60,483 nucleotides of DNA from Elusimicrobiota bacterium (GCA_027451985.1 DAIDHS010000015.1:1-60483); one strand, 5' to 3'. Numbered from the stretch's first letter, positions 51,451 through 59,359 are shown. Notes: generated by a model not told the origin, from the letters alone. Numbers and translations: made by a program.

Positions 51451-52122
51451 ATGGAGCGCAGGACGATCGAAAAGCTGCTGGGGCAGACCAGCGTCATCTG
51501 CCAGCCTAAACACGCCCTGGCCACCTTCGGAGCGACATCCATCGACTATTACCTGGTCTCTCCCATAGAGGAGATGAAGGACAGGACCCGCCTGCGGCGC
51601 GGCAGGGTGCTGTCGGAAAAGCCTAAAATCCTGACGCCCGAGTCTTGGAGCGAGCGCTTCAGCGGTTTTGGCGAGGATGCTCGGGAGTTCTCGGAGTGGA
51701 TTTCAAGCCGCTACGCCGCCGCCTTGCGCGCCTTGGAGTACAACTTCAAGAACAGCGACATGAGCACGCAGGTTATTTCCGAGGCGCCGCCCCAGGTGGT
51801 CGGGCGCATCCGGGGGGAAATCGAATCGGAAAGCGCAGGCGCCAAGGCGCTCATCGCCTGCCCGGACGCGGCTTGGCCGCTGGCCCTGATGAAGTTTTCT
51901 CTCGATGAGTCCGTCCGCTCCTTTCCGACCAACGTCCGCGACCTCGACCGCCGGGGGCTGTTCAATCCCGGGGAGGCCGAGGAAGCGCGCCATCGGCGGG
52001 AAATCGAGGCCCTCTTTGCGTCAGCGTCGGCGGACCGCTCCGTCCTGGAACTTTTGGGGCAAAAACTGCGCGAATATGGTTTGTTTGCCGAATATGAAGG
52101 CCGTTTCTTGAGCTTTTTTTAA
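51451..52122 (+). CDS. Conserved-looking cytoplasmic protein, family not recognised
   Basis: A 223-residue soluble protein without signal peptide or membrane segments. Notable parts are the N-terminal M-E-R-R-T-I-E-K-L-L-G-Q-T-S-V, two cysteines (C17 and one near 137), a central Y-A-A-A-L-R-A-L-E-Y helix and a charged C-terminal helix ending F-L-S-F-F. It has its own promoter and a clear ribosome-binding site (AGGAAAG), so it is very likely expressed. Neighbours give no functional hint. Function unknown. Confidence 0.65.
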   Translation: MERRTIEKLLGQTSVICQPKHALATFGATSIDYYLVSPIEEMKDRTRLRRGRVLSEKPKILTPESWSERFSGFGEDAREFSEWISSRYAAALRALEYNFKNSDMSTQVISEAPPQVVGRIRGEIESESAGAKALIACPDAAWPLALMKFSLDESVRSFPTNVRDLDRRGLFNPGEAEEARHRREIEALFASASADRSVLELLGQKLREYGLFAEYEGRFLSFF

Positions 52123-52201
52123 AGGCGAACTTCCCCCGCCCTTCGAGCGCCCTCCGCCCCGGAGCGTCGGCCGAGCCCGGTAAAAAGGCTTGAATATATT
52201 G

Positions 52202-52207
52202 TAGAAT
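52202..52207 (+). promoter_or_regulatory. -10 element of the dsbA-like gene, leaderless type
   Basis: TAGAAT, six bases before the GTG at 52214; no ribosome-binding site and no good -35. Confidence 0.4.
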
Positions 52208-52213
52208 CGAGCC

Positions 52214-52849
52214 GTGCCACAGGGAGTGCGCAGAAGGCTCGCTAGCGGCGTGGTTTTAGCCGCCGTTGCCGTCGCCGTGGTCTACGCGGTCCGGGGTTTC
52301 GGGCCGCAGTCGCCTGAAAAAGCGCCCGCTTTCCGCGAGAAAGGCCCCGCGAACGCTCCCGTCGTCATCGCCGAGTTCTCCGACTTCGAGTGCCCGGCCT
52401 GCCGCGCGGCTGAACCCACCGTTCGGCAGATTCTTTCACTCTACGGATCGCGGGTTCGGTTCGTGTTCAAGCAGTTTCCACTTGAGAAAATCCATCCCTG
52501 GGCGCTGCAAGCCGCGCTCGACGCGGAGTGCGCCGGGCGCGAGGGCAAGTTTTGGCCCTTCCATGATCTCCTTTATGATCACCAGGATGACTGGGTTTAC
52601 GCCAAATCGCCCAAGGATGCTCTTTTGAGTTTCGCGCGCAAGGCGGGCCTAGACCCGGCCAAAGTCAAGGCCTGCGCCGAGGAGCCCGGCATCTTGGCGT
52701 CCATCAATGCGGACATTGCCGAGGGAAACCGGCGCTGGGTGGGGGCCACGCCTACCTTTTTCATCAATGGAAAACGCTTCGTCGGCATGGAGCAGTTGGC
52801 CGGCTTGGGCGTTCCTTGGATTGACCGGATACTAAAGGAGAAGAAATGA
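52214..52849 (+). CDS. DsbA-like thiol-disulfide oxidoreductase
   Basis: A 211-residue exported thioredoxin-fold protein. A hydrophobic anchor or signal lies at about residues 10-27. The active site is C60-P-A-C63 in F-S-D-F-E-C, and the cis-Pro loop is V-G-A-T-P-T-F-F-I-N-G-K-R-F-V-G, both typical of DsbA/BdbD-type oxidases. It probably inserts disulfides into envelope proteins such as the cysteine-bearing pilin. It overlaps the next membrane gene (ATGA), possibly its redox partner. Confidence 0.88.
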   Translation: MPQGVRRRLASGVVLAAVAVAVVYAVRGFGPQSPEKAPAFREKGPANAPVVIAEFSDFECPACRAAEPTVRQILSLYGSRVRFVFKQFPLEKIHPWALQAALDAECAGREGKFWPFHDLLYDHQDDWVYAKSPKDALLSFARKAGLDPAKVKACAEEPGILASINADIAEGNRRWVGATPTFFINGKRFVGMEQLAGLGVPWIDRILKEKK

Positions 52850-53358
52850 CGCCGCCGGTCCGCAACAAAAGCCTGCCGGACGCCGTTCCCGCCTGGATGG
52901 GGGTTTTAAGCCGTTTGGCGGTGGGGGCGGTGTTTATTACAGCGGGGACCATGAAGGCGGCGGCGCCCTCGGCCGAGTTCGCCCTCATCATCCAATACTA
53001 CCATCTGCCGTTCCTGTCCTTAAGCGCCATCCCGAGCGTGGCCGCGTTTTTGCCGTGGATTGAGATCGCCGTAGGCTGGTGCCTGGTCGCCGGATACTTT
53101 ACCCGCCAGGCGGCCGTGGGCGCGGGCCTTCTGCTTTTGGCCTTCATCTGCGCCTTGGCTTCGGTCAAGCTGCGGGGCATCCCTCTTCCCAGTTGCGGCT
53201 GTTTCGGGGGCGCCTTCCACCCGACTATCGCGGAGGGGCTCGTGCTCGATCCGTTCCTCTGCGGCCTGTCTTTCCTCGCCTACCGCGCCGGCTGGCGTAG
53301 TTTCAGCTTGGATCAGTGGTGCGCGAGGGCTTCGCAGGGGTCGCAGCCGAGGATCTGA
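52846..53358 (+). CDS. MauE/DoxX-like membrane protein with cysteine pair
   Basis: A 170-residue protein with four predicted helices in the DoxX/MauE superfamily (L-S-R-L-A-V-G-A-V-F-I-T-A-G-T-M-K, then I-E-I-A-V-G-W-C-L-V-A-G). The loop P-S-C-G-C-F-G-G holds two close cysteines, a mark of the MauE-type redox subgroup. Co-translated with the DsbA-like protein, it may reoxidise or reduce it through quinones, in the manner of DsbB or VKOR; that role is inference. The last 15 residues overlap nothing and lead straight into a receiver gene. Confidence 0.75.
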   Translation: MTPPVRNKSLPDAVPAWMGVLSRLAVGAVFITAGTMKAAAPSAEFALIIQYYHLPFLSLSAIPSVAAFLPWIEIAVGWCLVAGYFTRQAAVGAGLLLLAFICALASVKLRGIPLPSCGCFGGAFHPTIAEGLVLDPFLCGLSFLAYRAGWRSFSLDQWCARASQGSQPRI

Positions 53359-53360
53359 TC

Positions 53361-53756
53361 ATGGCCGATAAAAAAATCATCCTGGCCGTCGATGACGACG
53401 CATCCATGTGCGAATTCTACGAACAGGGGCTTGCCGCCCTAGGTTACGAGGTCTTCTGCGCCTCCAACGCCAAGAAGGCGAAGGACTACGTGGCCGGGAA
53501 GCGCCCGGACCTTATCCTCATGGACGTCATGATGCCGGATCAGGACGGCATCAGCCTCACTCGCGAGTTCCGCTCCAACGCGAAGATTTCCGACGTTCCC
53601 ATTATCGTGGTCAGCGGTTTGGCCGATGCGGGCACCTTGAACGACGCGCTCATCTTCGGGGCGGTTGACTACGTGGTCAAGCCGATAGACGTGGACGCGC
53701 TCAAGCTTAAAATCGAGCGGGCTTTCGCGGCCGTAGAGCGGCGGAAGAAAAAATAG
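53361..53756 (+). CDS. Stand-alone response-regulator receiver
   Basis: A 131-residue CheY-like protein. The acidic pocket D11-D12-D13, phosphoacceptor D55 in L-I-L-M-D-V-M-M-P, the S in V-V-S-G-L and the lysine in V-V-K-P-I are all in place. There is no output domain, only a basic C-terminal tail. The ATG at 53361 lies two bases after the previous stop and has GAGG upstream. It sits before a PAS-GGDEF gene, so it may connect to c-di-GMP control. Confidence 0.88.
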   Translation: MADKKIILAVDDDASMCEFYEQGLAALGYEVFCASNAKKAKDYVAGKRPDLILMDVMMPDQDGISLTREFRSNAKISDVPIIVVSGLADAGTLNDALIFGAVDYVVKPIDVDALKLKIERAFAAVERRKKK

Positions 53757-53826
53757 GCCCAAAGGCCCCGTCTAAGGTGGGCCCAAGGACATTGGCCGGA
53801 CAGGCGCGTCCTGGTTAAACTAGTCG

Positions 53827-54705
53827 ATGATGAGCAAGATCGAGGCGGACTACGCGGGCGCGAGGGATTACCTGGAGACCATCGTCAGTTCGACGACCGA
53901 CGCCATCTGTACGACCGATATGCGCGGGCGCTTCATCTATGTGAGCCCCGGAGCCGAGCGGATGTTCGGCGTCAAGAGCGGCGAGCTGGTAGGGCGCTAC
54001 GCTCGCAGCTATTACGCCGGCGGCATGGAGGAGGCGCAGAGGATTATGCGCATGCTACGCCGGCAGGAGCGCATCCAGAACTGCGAAACTGTTTTTAAGA
54101 CGCCCAACGGCCGTCGCATCCACGTCATCATGTCCGTCTCCTTGATGCGGGACAAAACCGGGCGAATCATCGGGACGCTTGGGATTTCCAAGGACATCAC
54201 GCATCGGGTGGATTTGGAGCGTCGGCTCAAGGAGCTTTCAGTCACGGACAGCCTGACCGGCCTCTACAACCAGAGATTTTTCCGCGAGCGGATAGCTCAG
54301 GAGATCAGCCGCGCGCGGCGCCAGCGCCAGAAGCTCTGCCTCCTGCTCATGGATTTGGACGGGTTCAAGGAAATTAACGATGAGCGCGGGCATCTGGCTG
54401 GGGATCGGCTGCTCAAGACGTTCGCGGCATTTGTTTTGCAGTCCATTCGCAGGGACGTGGATGCGGCGTTCCGCTACGGCGGGGACGAGTTCATCGTTCT
54501 GCTGCCAGGCCTCTCCGAGAAGCGCGCGCGCGCCATCGCCGAGCGCATCGCGGCCTGCGGCGGGAAGGCGGGCCGCGAAGGCCTGCGCTTTAGCTACGGC
54601 GTCGCCTCCTTGTCCGCCGATATGGGGCCCAAAGATCTGCTCGAGCGCGCCGACCGCCGCATGTACCGCATGAAAGCCTCTCGCAAGTCCAAGACCGGCG
54701 CGTAA
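53827..54705 (+). CDS. PAS-GGDEF diguanylate cyclase
   Basis: A 292-residue cytoplasmic protein. Residues about 12-130 form a PAS domain ending in G-I-S-K-D-I-T; residues about 138-285 form a GGDEF domain with intact G-G-D-E-F (217-221), the metal-binding L-M-D-L-D-G-F-K and an R-D-V-D inhibitory site five residues before GGDEF. It should be an active, product-inhibited c-di-GMP synthase. The MshEN region of PilB is one possible effector. Two adjacent ATG codons (53827, 53830) are possible; TAAACT lies just before them. Confidence 0.92.
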   Translation: MMSKIEADYAGARDYLETIVSSTTDAICTTDMRGRFIYVSPGAERMFGVKSGELVGRYARSYYAGGMEEAQRIMRMLRRQERIQNCETVFKTPNGRRIHVIMSVSLMRDKTGRIIGTLGISKDITHRVDLERRLKELSVTDSLTGLYNQRFFRERIAQEISRARRQRQKLCLLLMDLDGFKEINDERGHLAGDRLLKTFAAFVLQSIRRDVDAAFRYGGDEFIVLLPGLSEKRARAIAERIAACGGKAGREGLRFSYGVASLSADMGPKDLLERADRRMYRMKASRKSKTGA

Positions 54706-54753
54706 AGTCGCCGCCTTCCGTCGGAAACGAGGACATCGCCCGATCAAGTCGTG

Positions 54754-54773
54754 TATAATGGGGAATCTTCCCC
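54754..54773 (+). promoter_or_regulatory. TATAAT plus palindrome abutting a receiver start
   Basis: A perfect -10 (TATAAT, 54754-54759) is followed directly by the 14-base palindrome GGGGAATCTTCCCC (54760-54773), which ends at the ATG. The palindrome covers the expected transcription start and would form the whole 5' end, so it could be an operator or a translation-blocking hairpin. Confidence 0.5.
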
Positions 54774-55151
54774 ATGGCTAAGGTTTTGATCGTAGACGAC
54801 GATTTCGAAATCGTCGGCCTCCTGACGGAAATCCTAAGCCGTGAAGGGCACCAAGTCGAAGCCGCTTACGAGCCCGCCGAGGGCATGCGTAAAGCGCGGA
54901 CTCTCCAGCCGGATTTAATCATCATGGACTACCATATGCCCGGCATGACCGGCGCGCATCTCTACGAGTCCCTGCGCCGCAACCCCAGCAGCCATGAGAC
55001 GCCCATCCTGTTCTTAAGCGGCGAGGCCGCTCCTGAGCAGATTCTGGGCGAAATCGCCGATTCCTCATCCTCCCGTTTTTTATCCAAGCCGGTCAAACTC
55101 GTGGAGTTCCGGCGGGTCGTGGCCGAATTGATAGGGAGGAAGAATGGCTAA
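54774..55151 (+). CDS. Stand-alone response-regulator receiver
   Basis: A 125-residue CheY-like domain with acidic residues D8-D9-D10, phosphoacceptor D52 in I-I-M-D-Y-H-M-P-G, the S in L-F-L-S-G and the lysine in L-S-K-P-V-K. No output domain. It is preceded by a TATAAT and a perfect palindrome touching its start codon. Its last eight bases overlap gpmA. Confidence 0.88.
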   Translation: MAKVLIVDDDFEIVGLLTEILSREGHQVEAAYEPAEGMRKARTLQPDLIIMDYHMPGMTGAHLYESLRRNPSSHETPILFLSGEAAPEQILGEIADSSSSRFLSKPVKLVEFRRVVAELIGRKNG

Positions 55152-55749
55152 TTTGGTCTTGCTGCGCCACGGAGAGTCCCAGTGGAACTTGGAAAACCGC
55201 TTTACGGGGTGGGTCGACGTTCCCATCACCGCCAAGGGCGAGCAGGAGGCCCATGCCGCGGGCGCGGCCCTTAAAGGAAAGACATTCTCGGCCGCGTTCA
55301 CCTCGGCGTTGCTGCGGGCCCAACAGACGCTGGACATCATCCTTAAGGAAATCGGCAGCCCCGCGATTCCCGTATATAAGGATCAGGCCCTCAATGAGCG
55401 CCACTACGGAGACCTGCAGGGCCTCAATAAGGCCGAGACGGCGAAGAAATACGGCGACGCACAGGTCCACATCTGGCGACGCTCCTACGACGTGCCGCCT
55501 CCGGGCGGCGAGAGCCTCAAGGATACCGCGGCGCGGGTGTTGCCCTACTACCATGCCAAAATTCTGCCCCTGCTCAAGGCGGGAAAGAACATCCTGGTTT
55601 GCGCGCACGGCAATAGTTTGAGAGCGCTGGTCATGGAGCTAGAAGGCATCGGGCCGGAAACCATTCCGAGCGTCAATATCGGCACCTGCCAGCCGCTTTC
55701 CTACGAACTCGACCCGCAAGGGCGGGCGCTTAATCACGCGCTGTCCTGA
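55144..55749 (+). CDS. gpmA: 2,3-BPG-dependent phosphoglycerate mutase
   Basis: A 201-residue histidine-phosphatase-superfamily enzyme. R-H9-G-E-S-Q-W-N carries the phosphohistidine; N-R-F-T-G-W-V-D, the E-R-H-Y-G-D-L-Q-G-L-N-K catalytic segment, P-P-G-G-E-S and A-H-G-N-S-L-R follow. The GpmA-specific insert is shortened relative to E. coli (about 250 residues), as in several other bacteria. Converts 3- to 2-phosphoglycerate. GGGAGG precedes the ATG; overlap with the receiver gene suggests co-transcription. Confidence 0.92.
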   Translation: MANLVLLRHGESQWNLENRFTGWVDVPITAKGEQEAHAAGAALKGKTFSAAFTSALLRAQQTLDIILKEIGSPAIPVYKDQALNERHYGDLQGLNKAETAKKYGDAQVHIWRRSYDVPPPGGESLKDTAARVLPYYHAKILPLLKAGKNILVCAHGNSLRALVMELEGIGPETIPSVNIGTCQPLSYELDPQGRALNHALS

Positions 55750-55774
55750 GAGCCCGCGCCAAAATTGCCGATTT

Positions 55775-55783
55775 TGCTATCAT
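55775..55783 (+). promoter_or_regulatory. Extended -10 promoter of pal-cpoB-tolB
   Basis: TGC-TATCAT between gpmA and pal, about 50 bases before the pal ATG. Confidence 0.45.
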
Positions 55784-55832
55784 AGCCGGGAAGGTGATGG
55801 AACGGTCGCTTAATACGGAGGAGTTGAGAAAT

Positions 55833-56456
55833 ATGAACCTTAAGAATTTTGCTGTTCGCGAATGGTCCGGGATAGCCGCAGCGTTGGGTGTACTATTGAT
55901 AGCGGCGTGCGCGCCAAAGCAGGTGGTGATGACCCCGGCGGTACAGACGCCGCCCGTGGCGGTCTCAACCATCCCGCCCGTGAACGTGGCCGAAGCGAAC
56001 TTGCGCACTGGGGCCTTCGTCGCGGTTCCCGAGATTAAGACCGTTTATTTTGATTTCAACAAGGCCGATCTGACTCAAGCGACACGCGAGGCTCTCCGCG
56101 CCAATGCGGACTACTTGAAGGCGCACCCCGAATTAGACGCCCGGGTGGCCGGCTACTGCGATGAGCGCGGCACGGTAGAATACAACTTGGCTTTGGGCCA
56201 GCGCCGGGCCAAAGCTGTGCGCGATTACTATATTCTTCTTGGGATCGACGGCGGGCGCATCGCGACGATTTCATACGGGAAGGAAGACCCGGTCTGTTTC
56301 GAGCATACCGAGGCGTGCTGGGCTCAAAATCGTCGCGCTGAGACGGGCGTCCGCGAGAACGGAACGACCGCCGCCATGCCTACTCCGGCCTCGGCTCCGA
56401 TCCCGGCCCCTTCGGCTCCGGCTCCGACCACAGCCCCGGCCGCTTCGGGCCAATAA
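55833..56456 (+). CDS. pal: Peptidoglycan-associated lipoprotein
   Basis: A 207-residue lipoprotein with lipobox L-L-I-A-A-C26. An OmpA-like domain (about 65-170) has Y-F-D-F-N-K-A-D-L, the C-D-E-R-G-T-V-E-Y-N-L-A-L-G-Q-R-R-A peptidoglycan-binding block and the R-R-A-E tail. A Pro/Ala/Thr-rich C-terminal extension of about 35 residues is unlike E. coli Pal. The ATG at 55833 has GGAGGAG upstream; earlier GTG/ATG codons would spoil the signal peptide. Links the outer membrane to the wall with TolB. Confidence 0.93.
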   Translation: MNLKNFAVREWSGIAAALGVLLIAACAPKQVVMTPAVQTPPVAVSTIPPVNVAEANLRTGAFVAVPEIKTVYFDFNKADLTQATREALRANADYLKAHPELDARVAGYCDERGTVEYNLALGQRRAKAVRDYYILLGIDGGRIATISYGKEDPVCFEHTEACWAQNRRAETGVRENGTTAAMPTPASAPIPAPSAPAPTTAPAASGQ

Positions 56457-56487
56457 GCCGTCTGTCGTGGTGAGACTGGCGGTGACA

Positions 56488-57288
56488 ATGAAGCGAGGGA
56501 TCATCGTGGCCGCCTTGGCTCTTGCGCTTTCTGGTTGCGTCGCCACCCAAAACGACGTTCTCGACCTGGAGAACCAGACCGCCAGCCTTCGGGTTCAGCT
56601 TCAGGACCTGCAGCAGACGATTTCCTCCATGCAGGCCAACCAGGCGGACTTATCCACCCAGATGGGACAGCTGCACGACACGCTCTCGGCGTTTACCGAC
56701 GCCATCAACTCCTACCAGACGGACATGAACCGCTTGTCATCGAAGATGGACGACCTCAACGCGGCCATTTCCAGTCGGGTCGAGTCCATCGGGACCCAGT
56801 TGACTCAAGCCCAGGCCCAAGCTATGGCCCAGGCCAAGGCCGACTTGGCTAAACAGGCGCAGGCAGTGCTCAACTCTCCGACCGAGCTTTTCAACCAAGC
56901 CGACATCCGTCTAAGCCTGCAGGACTACGGTTTGGCTGTCGCTGGTTTTTCTGAGTATGTGCAGAAATTCCCCCAAGGCGCGCTCATCGACGCCGCGACC
57001 TACAAGCTGGGCCAGGCGTATTACGGCGAAGGGAAATGGGAAGACGCGGGCCGGCAGTTCGCTCTGGTCTTGGAGAAGTATCCTAAAAGCACGCTTATCG
57101 CCCAGTCGCGGTTGATGTACGCGCTGTCCTTGTTGCGCATCGGAGGGAGGTTGGACGAGGCGAAAAAGTACTTGGAGTCCATCCCGAACGATTTCCCCGG
57201 AACTCCCGAGGCGCGGCGCGCGCAGTTGGAACTGCGGGAACTCGCCCGGCATCATAAGAAGGTCCGCCACTCCAAGAAAGCCCGATGA
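56488..57288 (+). CDS. cpoB: Tol-Pal accessory protein CpoB/YbgF, lipoprotein form
   Basis: A 266-residue protein. The signal peptide ends in lipobox A-L-S-G-C17, so here it is a lipoprotein, unlike the soluble E. coli protein. A coiled coil (about 25-110) is followed by TPR-type repeats (about 135-250; F-N-Q-A-D-I-R-L-S-L-Q-D-Y, Y-K-L-G-Q-A-Y-Y, Q-S-R-L-M-Y-A-L). The tail is strongly basic (H-H-K-K-V-R-H-S-K-K-A-R). Its stop overlaps tolB (ATGA). It coordinates wall synthesis with outer-membrane constriction in E. coli. Confidence 0.88.
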   Translation: MKRGIIVAALALALSGCVATQNDVLDLENQTASLRVQLQDLQQTISSMQANQADLSTQMGQLHDTLSAFTDAINSYQTDMNRLSSKMDDLNAAISSRVESIGTQLTQAQAQAMAQAKADLAKQAQAVLNSPTELFNQADIRLSLQDYGLAVAGFSEYVQKFPQGALIDAATYKLGQAYYGEGKWEDAGRQFALVLEKYPKSTLIAQSRLMYALSLLRIGGRLDEAKKYLESIPNDFPGTPEARRAQLELRELARHHKKVRHSKKAR

Positions 57289-58601
57289 GCGGACGCCCTG
57301 TTGTTTCTGGCCGCGCGTTGCTGCTGGCCCTTGTCGGATTGGCGGCGGCTCTCTTGGCGGCGCCGGCCAGGGCTGACGTCTATCTCCAGGTGGGCGGCGC
57401 TTCCCAGGCGGCGCCCGAAATCGCCCTGGCCGTGCCGCCCTTCATCGCCGGAGCTCCCTACAACGCAGAGTCGGCCAAAGCCGCCAAGAACGTCGAGGAC
57501 GTGGTCATTGATGACCTGCTTTTTTCCCGCTATTTTAAGCTCATGCAGGACGGAGCGCCGTGGACGGGCTCCAACTTGGCCGCGGCCGTCGCCGATTGGA
57601 AGACACGCGGCGCGGCTTGGCTTCTGACCGCCCAGGCCACGGCGGTCGAGTCCGAGGTGTCCGTGGTCGTCCAGTTGGCCGATACGCAGTCCGGGACCGT
57701 GGAATTTTCCCGGGTCTACCGGCAGCAAGCCCCATACGAACGCTCGCTGGCGCATAAGATTTCGGACGACGTCATCCGCGACCTCACCGGGAAAAAGGGC
57801 ATCGCGGAGAGCGAAATCGCCTTCGCTAACGACAGCACGGGCCACAAGGAAATCTACCTCATGGACTACGACGGTGCGAACCTGCGCCGGATGACCTGGG
57901 ATCGCTCCATCTGTCTTTTGCCCCGCTTCTCGCCGGATAAGTCGCTTCTGGTCTTCACCAGTTATCGCGACGGCAATCCGGACTTGTTCGGAATCAACTT
58001 GGCCACGGGGCGGCGCGAGGTCGTCTCCGACTCCCAAGGATTGAACGTGGCGGGAGGCTTTTCCCCGGACGGCACCAAGCTGCTTCTGACCATGTCGCGC
58101 GAGCGTACGCCCAGTATTTATATGAAGAATTTAGCGAATGGAAAATTGACCCGCCTGACGGAGAACTTCGGCACGGACAGCTCTCCGACCTTCTCTCCGG
58201 ACGGCGCGCAAGTGGCCTTCGTCTCGGACGTATCCGGCAATCCGGAGATTTACCTCATGGACACTACGACTCTCTCCGCGACTCGCATCACGAGCTTGGC
58301 GTGGTGCGATTCTCCGGCGTGGTCGCCCACCGGCGCCTGGATCGCGTTTTCCGGCCGTGCGAACATGGGCGACAATCTGGACATCTATCTGGTCGACGTG
58401 ACCGGAACCCAGGTTCGGCGGCTTACCCACGGGGAGGGGGCCAACGAGGACCCGCGCTGGTCCGCGGACGGCCGCTTCATCGTTTTTTCCTCGACGCGCA
58501 ACGGCCGCAGCCAGATTTTCATGATGGACGCGGACGGTTCGGCGCCGCATGTCGTTTCGGATATTCCCGGCAACAGCATTACGCCCGCGTGGTCGAATTA
58601 A
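57285..58601 (+). CDS. tolB: Tol-Pal periplasmic protein TolB
   Basis: A 438-residue TolB with signal peptide (about 1-30, ending A-R-A), an N-terminal alpha/beta domain (about 32-165) and a six-bladed propeller (about 170-438) built of F-S-P-D-G/I-Y-L-M-D repeats. It binds Pal. Gene order is pal-cpoB-tolB, the reverse of E. coli tolB-pal-cpoB, and tolQ, tolR and tolA are not adjacent. Confidence 0.94.
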   Translation: MSGRPVVSGRALLLALVGLAAALLAAPARADVYLQVGGASQAAPEIALAVPPFIAGAPYNAESAKAAKNVEDVVIDDLLFSRYFKLMQDGAPWTGSNLAAAVADWKTRGAAWLLTAQATAVESEVSVVVQLADTQSGTVEFSRVYRQQAPYERSLAHKISDDVIRDLTGKKGIAESEIAFANDSTGHKEIYLMDYDGANLRRMTWDRSICLLPRFSPDKSLLVFTSYRDGNPDLFGINLATGRREVVSDSQGLNVAGGFSPDGTKLLLTMSRERTPSIYMKNLANGKLTRLTENFGTDSSPTFSPDGAQVAFVSDVSGNPEIYLMDTTTLSATRITSLAWCDSPAWSPTGAWIAFSGRANMGDNLDIYLVDVTGTQVRRLTHGEGANEDPRWSADGRFIVFSSTRNGRSQIFMMDADGSAPHVVSDIPGNSITPAWSN

Positions 58602-58631
58602 TGCTGAATTTTATGCTAAATTTGATTAGCC

Positions 58632-58660
58632 TGGAAAAGACGGAAAAACTCTGTTATAAT
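58632..58660 (+). promoter_or_regulatory. Promoter of the pilin gene
   Basis: TGGAAA, 17-base spacer and an extended -10 (TGT-TATAAT). It resembles sigma-70, not the sigma-54 promoter common for pilA. The leader of about 35 bases holds GGGGAT before the ATG. Confidence 0.65.
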
Positions 58661-58700
58661 TTTTTCGATATTGGAAGTTCCGCATACAGGGGATAGAGAC

Positions 58701-59210
58701 ATGAATGAAGGATGCATGCCGGGGAGCTCCAGGGCCGCACGGGGAGGCTTCACGCTCATCGAGCTTTTGGTCGTCGTACTTATCATCGGAATTCTGGCCG
58801 CCATTGCCATACCGGAGTACTTCAAGGTCGTCGAGAAAAGCCGCGCTGCCGAAGCGACCAGCACCTTCGACACCATCCGCGGCTCGGAGGAGCGCTATGA
58901 TGCGCAGGCAGGGAACTACTACACGGGTTCACTTACTAGTAATTGCCTTTTAGACGTGTGCACTAATAGTGGCGGTGCATATCCGACCTTGAGTAATTTT
59001 ACTCCTGGAAGCATCATTACCAGTGGGAGCGGTTGGAGCTTAACGCTGACCCGTATCGGTGCTCCCACGGGTTTCGGCAATTACACGTTAACTTATACTG
59101 CTGGTGGTGGAGCGCAGTCGAGCCTAATCGCTAATAGTCCAACAGACCCCAACCCATGTATCGATTTAGGTTTGGGTTCTACGCCCGGCAATAATGTCAA
59201 TTGCTTCTGA
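58701..59210 (+). CDS. Type IV pilin-like protein
   Basis: A 169-residue prepilin. A 16-residue leader ends R-G-G, followed by the cleavage and helix start F17-T-L-I-E-L-L-V-V-V-L-I-I-G-I-L-A-A-I-A with the essential Glu at +5. The E-K-S-R-A-A-E-A segment completes the helix. The C-terminal domain has four cysteines, perhaps two disulfides. The first half has GC-rich codons like its neighbours; from about 58920 onward codons ending in A/T dominate, so the surface domain may be of different origin. Assembled by PilB/PilC at 23-27 kb. Major pilin or pseudopilin status is undecided. Confidence 0.9.
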   Translation: MNEGCMPGSSRAARGGFTLIELLVVVLIIGILAAIAIPEYFKVVEKSRAAEATSTFDTIRGSEERYDAQAGNYYTGSLTSNCLLDVCTNSGGAYPTLSNFTPGSIITSGSGWSLTLTRIGAPTGFGNYTLTYTAGGGAQSSLIANSPTDPNPCIDLGLGSTPGNNVNCF

Positions 59211-59312
59211 TTCGCTGGAGTTAAGTGGTCGCAGCTAAAACCAGCAGTTCTTCGCGGTGCTTAAGCGTATATATATCAAAGCCCAGTATCAGAAATACGG
59301 TGGCGATCGTGG

Positions 59313-59342
59313 TTGCGCAAGTAGCTAAATAATTCGTATCTT
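59313..59342 (+). promoter_or_regulatory. Putative promoter of the V-S-G repeat protein gene
   Basis: TTGCGC, 18-base spacer and TATCTT, the same -10 hexamer as the GYF-protein and pilB promoters. About 17 bases separate it from the ATG. Confidence 0.5.
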
Positions 59343-59359
59343 TTCTGAGGCAAGCAGGC

